Part shown: positions 39,201 through 64,000 of the stretch, piece after piece | How the letters are laid out: the number at the start of each line of letters is the position of its first letter | Numbering within the stretch: position 1 is the stretch's first letter | Assembly (NCBI GenBank): GCA_039619475.1 | Contig: CM077116.1 | Span: 178,279,863-178,343,862, forward strand | Reading direction: 5' to 3' | DNA: 64,000 nt | Source of the DNA: Icerya purchasi | Taxonomy: Eukaryota > Arthropoda > Insecta > Hemiptera > Monophlebidae | Notes under the pieces: model-generated | The model's database searches: none | Told to the model about the DNA's origin: nothing | What the model saw: the letters and a program-made list of their open reading frames with translations, nothing else | Made by a program: the position numbers and the translations under genes

Positions 39201-40341
39201 ATATTCAAGCGAGTCTGCAATGAGCATTTCCAGCTTAATTTCTTTATTATAATAATAACAAATTTCATATTTACTAACATAAAACTATTAATAATAACGA
39301 AGCACGTTTCAATCTTTTGGATTCTTTCCAACATTCGAATTTTGTTTTTACTTATCTTACGCGTGTGAACGAACGTTTTTACATGTCATATAATTTTTAC
39401 GTCAAAATTACCCATTTATTTGATATTTACCCACAAGACTTTTTTGCTATCTTTTTTTGTTTCAATTTTTCCGTTACAAGAGTTTTATTTATTTTAATTT
39501 TTTAATAATGTTACCTAAATATCTCATATTTTTTGCGATCATATTGTATATTGAATTTTCGTAGAATACTTGTTTCTCTCTTTCTAAATCATTAGATGTT
39601 TTCGTACAGAACGAGCACCTCTGTAGACATTAAGCAAACAGTGTAAAAAGCGATTATAAAGATGTTTATGCTAAAATGTTATTTTAAACAACTTTTTTCG
39701 AACATTGTCCATTTGGAAAACCAAGAAAAATCAACGAACTTTTTATTATAAGAAAATAATAGTTACTCTTTCTCATCACAATAGCTGTTGATTGTATTTT
39801 ACTATCTGTAAATCTGTTGTGTTATTTAAGTTCATTGTATTTTTCGTTTTACTGATTTTGCCGGAAATATCCGGATTACTACAACTGTTAAGGTGGTTAA
39901 GATGTTTGGAATCAAAACATTAAGTAAAATTGACCAAATATAGCATTTAGATTGCTTTTACTTATTCAAATAAAATATGTACAAATATATTTAAAAAAAA
40001 AAAAACAATTCTTCATACCTATTCAAAGAAGGACCCACAGACCCCAACCTACCAGTTTTCTATAGTTCTTGTGAAAAAGTCAGTTTCAATCGATTATATT
40101 ATTATTTTTCGTAAAATAAAATAAATGAAAATACTTGGCGATATTTGTGTCATAAATAAGCTTTTATTCTCAATAGTTTTGTTAATTTGATTATTAGGTC
40201 ATTTTCGATATATTTTGCCAATTATTGCCAAGAAATGTTTAAAAAGGTTAAAATTATCCATTTTAACTACGGCGCAAAAACGTTATAGATTTTATTTTAG
40301 GATTTTCATATAACCCCTAACATAACAATAGCTGCTCATTA

Positions 40342-40342
<1 letters not shown>

Positions 40343-40410
<68 letters not shown>
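40343..40410. repeat. CA then TA microsatellite
   Basis: About 30 bases of alternating CA followed by about 36 bases of alternating TA. Confidence 0.95.
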
Positions 40411-40415
<5 letters not shown>

Positions 40416-42049
40416 AACGTAAAATGTGAAATTCATAGCGTATCTGAATTTCAATTAGTAGAATGAGGGCGAATTTCTGTCTTTTCTTCGTCTTAACTTT
40501 CCAGATTTCTTTGATACTTTAATTGATTTAATAATTGATGTAGGAAAGGAGAGAGAGAGAGAATGAAATTAAAACTCATTAAACAGTGAAAAATTAGTAA
40601 ATAATTGTTATAAAAACAAAAATAATAGTCTTCTTACGTGCAATTGAAAAATTTTGAATTCAAGTAATAAGTCGCAAATTGGAAGTTTTCTATATGCTTT
40701 ATTTTCTTGTGTTTATATTTCATTTATTAATTGCAACAAAGTTTGAGTGCAATCACCGCTTCTATCAACAAACGTATCCAATTATCTGCATACATTTATT
40801 GAAAAGAATTTCTCAACGCATTATTTTAAAGTACTAGCTGTTTCCTACGTATTCGCCCGTGTATTGATGCCCGTTTAAATCTGTACTTGGAAATTCATAA
40901 AAAGAAATTATTCCACTCGAACACTTTGCTACGACCTAAATGATTGTTTCTATATTGCTTCCTTCATCACATGAAATATTTCTGTAGCTGTTTAACCAGA
41001 CAGAGAACAAAACTTAATGACGGCACACTACTCCATTACATAAATCGTAACAAACACACAGAGTGCTCAATTTTAAATGCTTCTAAAACACAAACTAACT
41101 GACATTTCAGCATGATCTAAAGTCCTGTAGATTTAGAAAAGATCGGACTAATAGTATTGTTCATTGCAAACAGATAGCGTTAAGGATCCTTTGATAAAAC
41201 GTTGCAGCAGTCGGCCGATTAGTCGAAGTAGAAAATTTTATCTCAACTTCTCGTAACAATCCGCGAGGATTGTTGAGTTAAAATATTTTTCAATTCTGTT
41301 TGAAAAATTTATAGTTGATCCAAATAAGGAAGTTAGCGAAAACTTAAAATTTACTTGTTTTCAGAAAGAGGAAACCTTGTTGTCTGTTTTCCTTTTTCTG
41401 ATAAAATTAAAATTATCTTTTTATCACCGTTAATTTTATTCGAATTCGGAATATTATTTTGCAACCTGAAAAATATTAACCATTATACGGTTAACTTAAA
41501 AATACCGGAAAATTAATATATGTATTTTGCTTTTTAAAGAAACAAAAAGTGTTGCTAGCGCTATAATAATATCATAAAGAGGTTCTCAGTTTATAGTTCA
41601 GTACTATGGTATAATAATGCCCTTTTCAAAAAGAACTTATACGTACAAAAGAAAAAAAAGCTAAAGTTGATTTAATACTAAAAGCGCGGAAGCGTGGTTT
41701 TTAAGATGATACAAATGATATAGCTCTGCAAAACATAAATTATAAGTGTTACGTAACACGTATTCAGTATTGCGAAAATTAACTATTTACTCCCGTCTTA
41801 AAAATGTTCATATTTAAAAAAAAAACGCTCAAACAGTAAAATTATGTATATTTCGGTAATAAATAAACAATATTTAACAATAATTATATAACGATGAATT
41901 TCAAAAAATTTCTGACAATCGCATTCTTATGCTGTCATAAATTTGTGCGAGAAAGAAGTAGGTGTACGCAATATAATGTTTTACTGAACGATAACATAGA
42001 AAAGTCATCTTTTTACAAAACGCTGTCGAAGTTCATTAAATTATTCCTT

Positions 42050-42082
42050 TTATACCTATATCTACATCTACATCTACATCTA

Positions 42083-42113
<31 letters not shown>

Positions 42114-42118
42114 ATATA
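42050..42118. repeat. CATCTA then TATC microsatellite
   Basis: CTACAT-type hexamers pass into an ATCT tetranucleotide array and a short TA run. Confidence 0.9.
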
Positions 42119-43620
42119 ACAGTCGTGTTCGATTTCATTATGTTACCGAACAAATTACCGACTCCGATTATAGAAATTTACACGTCGCGTAATTTTAATT
42201 CATAGTCGCTATTCGAGGATACAAAATGGAAGTTCCTAATGTGCAAAAAAAACATCGAGTTGAAAATAATATGCCGACTTTTAAATTGTTCTGGACATTT
42301 CGGTAAGTACGAAACACAGTTTGAACGAATAGTAGGCAGTTTGTACACTCCATTTTTGTTTATCATATTTCCGGCAATAAAAAATCAAAATTATTACTTT
42401 ATTTTTCATTTTTCAAAAAGCATCATGTTTGTTTCGAAAAAATGTAAGTTTAAGACTACGAAAATTTCGGTCTCTTTTAACTAGTGTACAATAATAATAG
42501 AAGTCCTTCTCGACCAGAACGCTTTTTGTTCCCGAATTACAAAACGGAATTTTTGAAAATGTAAATGAACAATTATTGGGATGACGCAAAATAAATTTTC
42601 TTCTACCATAATCTGACTTGAACACAATGCTTTTTAGAAAAGCGGCCATATGTAAGAAACGTGTACTGAAGCGTGCGATTATTAATTCTCGGGAATACGC
42701 AACATTAATCAACCATAATCAACTTGCATCTAATTATTTCTACACATGCGTTGATGTTCAGGTAAAAAATGTGAAACATGCTTTGATAAACAATAAGTGA
42801 AGTAGTGTTCGACACGACTAAGTATCGAATATCGGTCACCCTTTTTAAGCAATAATCTTACCAGATCGATATATGTAATCATTTATTAAGTTTCCGGCGA
42901 AAGAAAAATCTGTACGGAATGTAATTCTTTACTTGTGATGCATTGTTAACTTTTAAGATTGTGCAGAAAATTTGGACAGTTTTGGGGATATCGTATAAAG
43001 TGGAAAAGTAACGAATAATAACAGGCCAAAAAAAGGGAGTATTTCTCTGACAGCAAAGTAATAATTATAATAAAAAAAGATTTTGAGTTCATAACAATAC
43101 TTTTGTAATAAATGTCTTTACTCGGGCTACTTTAATAATGTTTTCTAAGGTAAAATTTTTGTTTTATAATTTTTGATTTCATTAGATAATTTTGTTGTTT
43201 TAACATTCGGTGTACTAAAAACATCATGCGCATTTATAATAAACGCGACTAGTTTCCAAATACCCTTTTTTGTAATTTATAATTAAACAAATTATTTTCG
43301 TGTTTCTAAAAATTTTCCTCCAGAACTGGTTTCCTTTTATTGCTTTAAGCAGATTGCACATAAAAAACCTATACTTGAGGCCAAACTTTATTGTTTGTGC
43401 GCACATGTAAAGTAGGAACGTTCTGCTTATTTGTTAGATTTCAAAATTGCTCAAGCTTAACTTTGAAAAAAGTTTTTTTTTTTCCTTTTTCGTATAAATT
43501 TTTCTACCAAGATGCAGTGATGCAAAATACGGGCAAGCAGAAATGTACACAAAGTTGCGATCTTCTTCATTAACTAATCATAATAATTTATAGAAAATTA
43601 AAAATTGCAAGCTATCATAT

Positions 43621-43672
43621 ACGCGCGCGCGCGTGCACACACACCCACAACCACACACACACACACAAGTAG
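43621..43672. repeat. CG/CA-rich simple repeat
   Basis: GCGCGCGCG followed by alternating AC units interrupted by CCAC. Confidence 0.8.
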
Positions 43673-44544
43673 ACACGGAAAAATAAATATCTGTCGTAAA
43701 CGTATAAATTAAATGAATATTGGAATGCTTCAAGAACGCATACATTTATATACAAAATTTAAAAAACAAAAAGAAAAAAAAAGATAAAAAATTAAATATA
43801 TATGTCTTACGAAATATACATTATTTTTGAATCGTACTGTTCTAATATAGGTCTATGTATAAAGTGTTTCTTTAAATTGCCTATTTGCGACCAACAAAGC
43901 AATAAAATTCAAAAAATACTACGAAATTATTTTACACGTCATTATTACAAATTTAATTCATTTCATGTTAAAATATTTATTCCGATAGACTTTAGTTATT
44001 TAATGTACGCGGTTAAAACAATTTTTGTAGTATGAAAATAATAGAAATTTAAAACTAATTAATAAGACATTATTTCTGTCAATCGGTTGCAACGTATATT
44101 ACTAAAATACCTTTTTTAATAAATTTAAAAGTATGTATATATCAATTGCTGCATACTGAATTTTAAATATATTATTGATTTGCAAAACAATACTATTTTT
44201 GAACGCTGTGGACATGCAACCGAATAAGGACTTTAATACCACTTAAATGAACAGGAATACTAATACTAATATTTACTGTTACTTAATAGCAATGACGCAA
44301 TTTGAAATAACCAGTACTACACAGTGTATATCGGACCTATATGTATATATAAAAATGAATGTATGTTGTATGTCGTTCTGTACATCCTCGATAGATTCCG
44401 AAACTATCCATCCGATTTTTATGAAATTTGGACAGTGTATGTATGGGGTCATAAAGAACAATTTAGGCTATTTAAAAGTAAAAAAAAAAAAAAACGGAGA
44501 AATTCGTTTTCGCGAGTGTAAAGGGTTTTCACAAATTATAAAGC

Positions 44545-44735
44545 TGAATGATTATAGGTCGATACAGACGAATACTTCTGAAAACATGAACAAAATCGGA
44601 AAAGATATATATATATCACATGTAAGCTAAATGATTCTGTTTGTAAATAAAAAAGATTGCGGGCGATACAGACGAATATTTCGGAAAACATAAACAAAAC
44701 CGGAAAAGATATATACACACACAAATATATACGCA
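44545..44735. repeat. Two-copy tandem repeat, about 95 bp
   Basis: GATACAGACGAATACTTCTG at 44560 and GATACAGACGAATATTTCGG at 44658, each followed by AAAACAT(G/A)AACAAAA(T/C)CGG and AAAGATATATA. It lies inside the Helitron-like element. Confidence 0.75.
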
Positions 44736-45193
44736 TGTTTTTGTTTGAAGTATGAAAAAAAAGGCGAATAGTATAATTTAATTTCTGAGGATGGCATGAT
44801 TTTGTGAGCCAAGCAACCGCTCGGTGCGCTGGGACGCGTGATTCGATTAGGCAATGATGTTTCGTTCGATGGTCCGAATGCTGCTTCAGTTAACGGAAAA
44901 GTGTAATCAAGAACGATAGTGCGCGCTAGATTAATGCCCCGATAGCTGACGAGCTCAAAAATAAATAAATAAATAAGTAAAAACAAAGGCTTACAGATAA
45001 AATTCGTTTGTTGCGTTAATTATTATTTTCGAAGGAGGTAATTATATTTACATATATTATCGTGCGAACTACAGAAAGACGACGGTGCGAGCAAATGTAA
45101 TAATTGAAATTACTAAAAATAAAATAAATAATGAAACAAACTAAATGAATAAGAAATTTAGCGAGATACGAAATGGAAATTGCAACAAAGTTT

Positions 45194-45194
<1 letters not shown>

Positions 45195-45249
<55 letters not shown>
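45195..45249. repeat. TA microsatellite
   Basis: Alternating TA, about 55 bases, directly ahead of the second copy of the Helitron-like head. Confidence 0.9.
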
Positions 45250-45255
<6 letters not shown>

Positions 45256-45882
45256 CTTCGAAACTATCCATCCGAGCGTTATGAAATTTGGGCAGTTTAT
45301 TTATGGGATCATGAGGAACAATATAGGCTATTTAAAAGTAAAAAAAAAAATAAATAAATTACAAAATAAGATTTTTCATAAGTTCTACTTTTAATTATTT
45401 CAATTCTTCTGGCTATGTAAAATATTTTACTTTGTACTTTTTACATTTATTTACGTTTTCTAATTTTTTTGTTATTTAAAATTGAAGGTTATTGTTTAAT
45501 GTGAGTGTTTTGTTTTTATTCTTTTGTTTAAAAATGGTATTTCTTTTGTGTAAAGCTATAGGTAAGCGACGAAATTTATTTAGTCTAATTCGAACTGATT
45601 GACGAACCTATTAATAGATAAATCTAATATTAGTAGTATATCGTACTCGATTCATATTCCAGCTGTGTAGGCCCTCATTTTACGATTTCATTAAATTTTT
45701 TGAAACAATTGTAAGTTTTACGAGAATTGAACGGCGCAAGATAACGAGAAATTGCACTTGTTTTTTTTTGATTTTGCTTCGGGCAACAGCAGAAAATTAG
45801 AATATCGAAAAAACGTTTTCTTAATTCACTAATAGCAGACAAGCTAACGTTCAGGCAGGACAACGTCTGTCGGGTCCGCTAG

Positions 45883-48137
45883 TATTTAATAAACAGGGAC
45901 GACAGCGTAGAAAACACTAAGGGGTTAAGGGAATATTCTTTTCATATACAAAAAAAGGTTTAGTTTGTTTTTTTAAAGAAATCACAAAGCATTAAACATT
46001 TTGTAATTTTTATATGAGACTTTTTAATATATTTCTAGAGATGAAAAAATAAAATAAGTATAATGTAGTGCACTATTTATAATGTATAGCAATTTGTCAA
46101 GATAATTAACACGTCCGTTGTTAACTATGAGTATAATCGTAGTAGAAAATTCCTTCTACGGCGCTAACTACAAGAATATACTCGTATTTGAATTTTTTTC
46201 CACTGTTCTATTCGAATACTTCTAAGAGGTCTTTCAGACGTTAACTTAAACTATTGTAAAATTTGATTTTAGGGGGTTAATGCAATGTGCGTAACAAATA
46301 ACATCAAGGTACTCGTCTATGTTTGTAAGTGAGATATTACAAGTAACTTTGAATTTATTCTTGGCGTAGTGATGGTAAAGCGGTAAAAAAGTAAGTATAT
46401 TCGAAATAATAAAAAAAAAGTGTGCGTTCAGTAACTGAAATTATTATTATTTCTTAGGAGAGAGTAATTATTATTACTTAAATTAAATGTTGAATCATTA
46501 AAATCAGTTCAGCAGTTCTCGAAATGCACATTAGTGAGCTGATCAAATAAAGTCATTCGTTAAAATATCTTCATCGATTTAAATTAACGATTTCATTCCA
46601 TTTATGAGGCAGTCTAATGCACCTATTGATAATTATCGGCCGAATAGTTCCTCCAGTGATAAAGCACACTTTTAAACATTTTTTAAAATATAACTTAATA
46701 TTTGTTCAGTATATCGGGGTATTTCGGGAGAATAGAACATACTACACAGTCACTCTTACATCGTATTACGGATAGTGTGTCAAAATAGTATTAATGAACG
46801 TAAACTTAGTCTGTATATGGTAGTGAAATTATATAAAAACTTGTGCTAGAACGATATGGACTATAGCCTTAGTTGATACGGAAGATTCGCGCAATTGAAA
46901 ATTACATTGAAATATAAGGAAACATTAATTTAAACACGATCGCGCATAATAGGGAGGGGAGTGGTAAAACTGATGTGATTTTGACAAGAAAAGTTTATAC
47001 TGGTTAGAGAATTTTTAAAATATTAACCGATGAATTTAGTTCCGATGATGAACATAATACTGTTATTCGAAAAGCTAATAGATAATAATTGTGACACGGA
47101 TTGAATTCTGAAAAACAAACGCGTTGTGAAATACTACGAAGTCTAAAATTTGTCACAAGAGATAATAAAAATAGTATCGACAAGTGGTGGACTAGAAGCA
47201 GTAAATGAGAGAAATTATTTGGAATTATAATCGCGCAGCTGTAATTCGAATATTTAAAAACTCGGTGATTTAATTTTAAAAATTAACGCTGTTCTTTATG
47301 TACAGGCTACAATTTTTTATTTATTTATTTTCCAAATATTAAAAGTGTTAATAACTGTTAGCAATAAAAATTGGTAATATGCGTATAAGAATTTATTTTA
47401 ATTTTTTAACCTATATATGTATACACGCATTATTATTAAATAACAGTGCATTTGCTATTTCAAAATTAATGGTTTACGGGGAAAAGACAAATGGTTTTTG
47501 TGTACCAGTAGGAAATATTTTATTGCACGAGAATTTGTATCGCGGTTTAATTTTTTTTTCTGGTTACATGTCAAATAGTTTTTGCGATTTATTAAGCTAT
47601 TTGTATAAGATTCTATGTATAATATTACGCATTCCCATCAAATGAGACATCGTAGTTGTTTTTATTACTTTTATAACACCGGCAAAGCTTAGACCCGAAG
47701 GTTAACGATGCTTTTCAGTTAATTTTTTCTGTTTACCTTTAATATTATGTACAAATTAATACAAAATTTAAATTCTATAAAAAAATATAAAAATCCAAAC
47801 TTTAACTTATCATGTCTGATTAAAAATGGAAAATAGTCCAGACGAAATATTTAAAGGTCAATAAAATACAAATAGTTATAAAATATTTCTTGGAGATGAG
47901 CATGAATTAAAATGGATCGGGAACAGATTATTATTATTCAACGATAGATACTTACAGCAAAATCATGATTTTCTAAATTAAATAAGAATTAACGGACAAG
48001 GAGAAGAATATGACTAGGAGTCCGAAGAAATGGTCTAAAACATGGTAATGTATGGTAACAACGTAAGAGTTGTTATTCCAGACTTATCTTCTGAAGAAAT
48101 CTCGCAAAAATTTTGAAGAACAAATTTAACAAAAAAA
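45883..48137. other. Ire1 3' flank and intergenic DNA
   Basis: AT-rich. A candidate Ire1 polyadenylation signal on the - strand is AATAAA (TTTATT on + at 47661-47666), about 470 bases past the stop. No gene recognised; an open + frame at 47379-47645 has no known features. Confidence 0.4.
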
Positions 48138-62719
<14,582 letters not shown>

Positions 62720-63097
62720 TTATCATTGAAGTTAGAAAAAAGAAAAAATATAAAATTTTCGACATACACATTTATACCCCCCCCCCACATCCCATCCCCC
62801 AAATCTGCCGGATTTCACGTTGTTCATTATTAGAAAATTCAGCCAAAACTAGTTGGTACGATTAAAACCGGCTGCTAATTACCCTTTGTAGGCAGCTTAG
62901 TTCTCTAAAATAAACAGATCAGCAACAAATCATTTAGTGAAACCAAATCGCATACTATTCATTACTGAATTTAGTGAAACCGCTTTTAATAAAATGAAAA
63001 ATAGCTCGGCGGGTAAGGGTAAATTTTAAATGTTGTAATAAAGATAACGGAATTCTTAAAGTATGTTATACAGATTAAAAGTTCCGCAAACTTAATC

Positions 63098-63289
63098 ATT
63101 ACTTCCTACATAATATTCATTTTATAGTAGTTTAGATTAGTGTTTTTCAATTTTTTCAAACCGCAGAACACCCCGATACCCACATTTCGCCCTAAAAAAA
63201 TGTGGATATCGGGTGTTCTGCGGCTTAAAAAAAATTGAAAAGCACTAATCTAAAAACTACTGTAAAAGTAATATTATATAGAAAGTAAT
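63098..63289. repeat. Near-perfect palindrome, hAT-like MITE
   Basis: Arms of about 90 bases (63098-63187 and 63198-63289) with a loop of about 10. The inner part reads CCGCAGAACACCCCGATACC against GGATATCGGGTGTTCTGCGG. The outer TAGTGTTTTTCAATTTTTTC resembles hAT-family termini (CAGTGGTTCTCAA-type), which is only a suggestion. No coding content. Confidence 0.75.
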
Positions 63290-63425
63290 TATTATTTTAA
63301 AAATTGCGAATAATAATAATGTTTACACGTACTTTTTTCTTCACATTAATGTTTTATTAATGTGAGAAAAAAAATTACGTGTAAACATTATTATTATTAT
63401 TCGCATTTTTTAAAATAATATTTAC
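63286..63425. repeat. Second palindrome abutting the first
   Basis: Left arm with GCGAATAATAATAATGTTTA and right arm with AAACATTATTATTATTATTC, arms about 65 bases and a loop of about 8 (GTTTTATT near 63351). It begins where the 63098-63289 palindrome ends. Confidence 0.7.
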
Positions 63426-64000
63426 GTTATAGTTATTAATGATTTTATTAATAATTATCAATTTTTATTACGAACTGATGAATTATCATATTATTACGCA
63501 AACAAATTTATTTAAAAATCATTTAAAATTACAGTACAATTCATAGATTTAATGCGATACGTATGTTTCATTATTGCAAGTTTTAGCAATATTAGGAAAT
63601 TTTTCAGCCTCTTGTGTTTTTTTGGTGTCATATTAGCCATCGCTGATAATCCTGATTCGCAAAGATTAGACGCGAGAAATAGTAATAGTGCGCTTAGTGT
63701 TTACAATTATTCAAGATTCATTTCAATGAATTTCAATTTTAATATACAATCCAAAGACAACGATATCAAAATTTTTTTTTGATTCAAAGTGAAATCCAAA
63801 AAACTGAAAGAAACAAACGGATTTCTTATCCGATCAAACTGTTTAGTGTTTAATGATATAAAATATTTTTTTATCGTTGTTAAATGTTCGATTATTAAAG
63901 AAATGATTTCCTCATTTGTCTTAAGCACAAAAAAAAAACTGTTTCTGTGTTTCTTTCTCTTACATGTTTCTTTCATAAAAATGGCACCGAATAAAAAAAG

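Larger units (their letters stand above)
39201..44335. other. Intergenic region between convergent WIPI2 and Ire1
   Basis: AT-rich DNA with microsatellites (40343-40410, 42050-42118, 43621-43672). At 40835 CTAGCTGTTTCCTACGTATT resembles a common insect repeat terminus, but I could not delimit an element. Open frames such as 41894-42205 cross simple repeats and have no family features. Confidence 0.4.
44336..45882 (+). mobile_element. Non-autonomous Helitron-like element with duplicated head
   Basis: It begins CCTATATGTATATATAAAAA after an A and ends ...GTCGGGTCCGCTAG before a T, fitting Helitron insertion between A and T and a CTRR end; the usual TC start would have mutated to CC. The head block (TCCGAAACTATCCATCCGAT, then TATGAAATTTGGACAG, then GGCTATTTAAAAGTAAAAA) occurs at about 44395-44490 and again at 45258-45350. 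A small GACA..TGTC hairpin precedes the 3' end. No Rep/helicase frame. Inside, a unit of about 95 bases containing GATACAGACGAATA is tandemly repeated at 44545-44735. Confidence 0.55.

Noticed and set aside
40835..41250. CTAGCTGTTTCCTACGTATTCG resembling a widespread insect repeat terminus in reverse orientation
   Set aside because: No second terminus or internal similarity was found, so an element cannot be delimited.
41894..42205. 103-codon open frame
   Set aside because: A third of it is translation of the CATCTA/TATC microsatellite and the rest has no recognisable features.
47030..47270. Short frame resembling part of a piggyBac transposase (CEILRSLKFVTRDNKNSIDKW)
   Set aside because: Only one weak block, no catalytic motifs and no TTAA-flanked terminal repeats nearby.

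Overview
This is animal, almost certainly insect, nuclear DNA. It is very AT-rich, has long introns with GT..AG boundaries, is full of simple repeats, and carries transposon families typical of arthropods (mariner, Tc1, R1-like LINEs, Helitron-like ends, foldback MITEs). I see no bacterial or viral genome organisation.

Two host genes can be read, converging tail to tail. On the + strand, seven exons between 3123 and 38246 encode most of a WIPI2/Atg18-type PROPPIN, a beta-propeller that binds PI3P and acts in autophagosome formation. Its first exon(s) lie to the left of the window. On the - strand, four exons between 62689 and 48138 encode the C-terminal half of IRE1, the ER-stress kinase/endoribonuclease: the end of the kinase C-lobe, a complete KEN RNase domain with its catalytic residues, and an unusual C-terminal tail of about 272 residues rich in Asn and Asp. 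The IRE1 luminal domain, transmembrane segment and kinase N-lobe lie to the right of the window. About 9.9 kb separates the two stop codons.

Layout: 1-3026, decayed R1-like LINE. 3123-14174, six WIPI2 exons. 14175-38151, one 24-kb intron holding a perfect foldback element (15.8-16.1 kb), a Tc1 relic (18 kb), a deleted mariner nested in a palindromic MITE (26.2-27.6 kb), a tRNA-derived SINE (28.5 kb), an RNase-H-bearing LINE fragment (32-33.3 kb) and a probable terminal-repeat DNA element (36.1-37.0 kb). 38152-38246, last WIPI2 exon. 39.2-48.1 kb, intergenic DNA with a Helitron-like element (44.3-45.9 kb). 48.1-62.7 kb, IRE1, whose introns hold a well-preserved LINE 3' fragment, a near-full-length mariner, an IS630/Tc1-type relic, a LINE tail, a Tc1 element with long terminal repeats, a gypsy-like LTR-element fragment and a DNA-binding-domain-only Tc1 derivative. 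63.1-63.4 kb, two abutting palindromes.

IRE1 (unfolded-protein response) and WIPI2 (autophagy) act in connected stress pathways, but their adjacency here may be chance. Nothing else in the window reads as a host gene; the remaining open frames look like chance openings in AT-rich DNA or transposon pieces.
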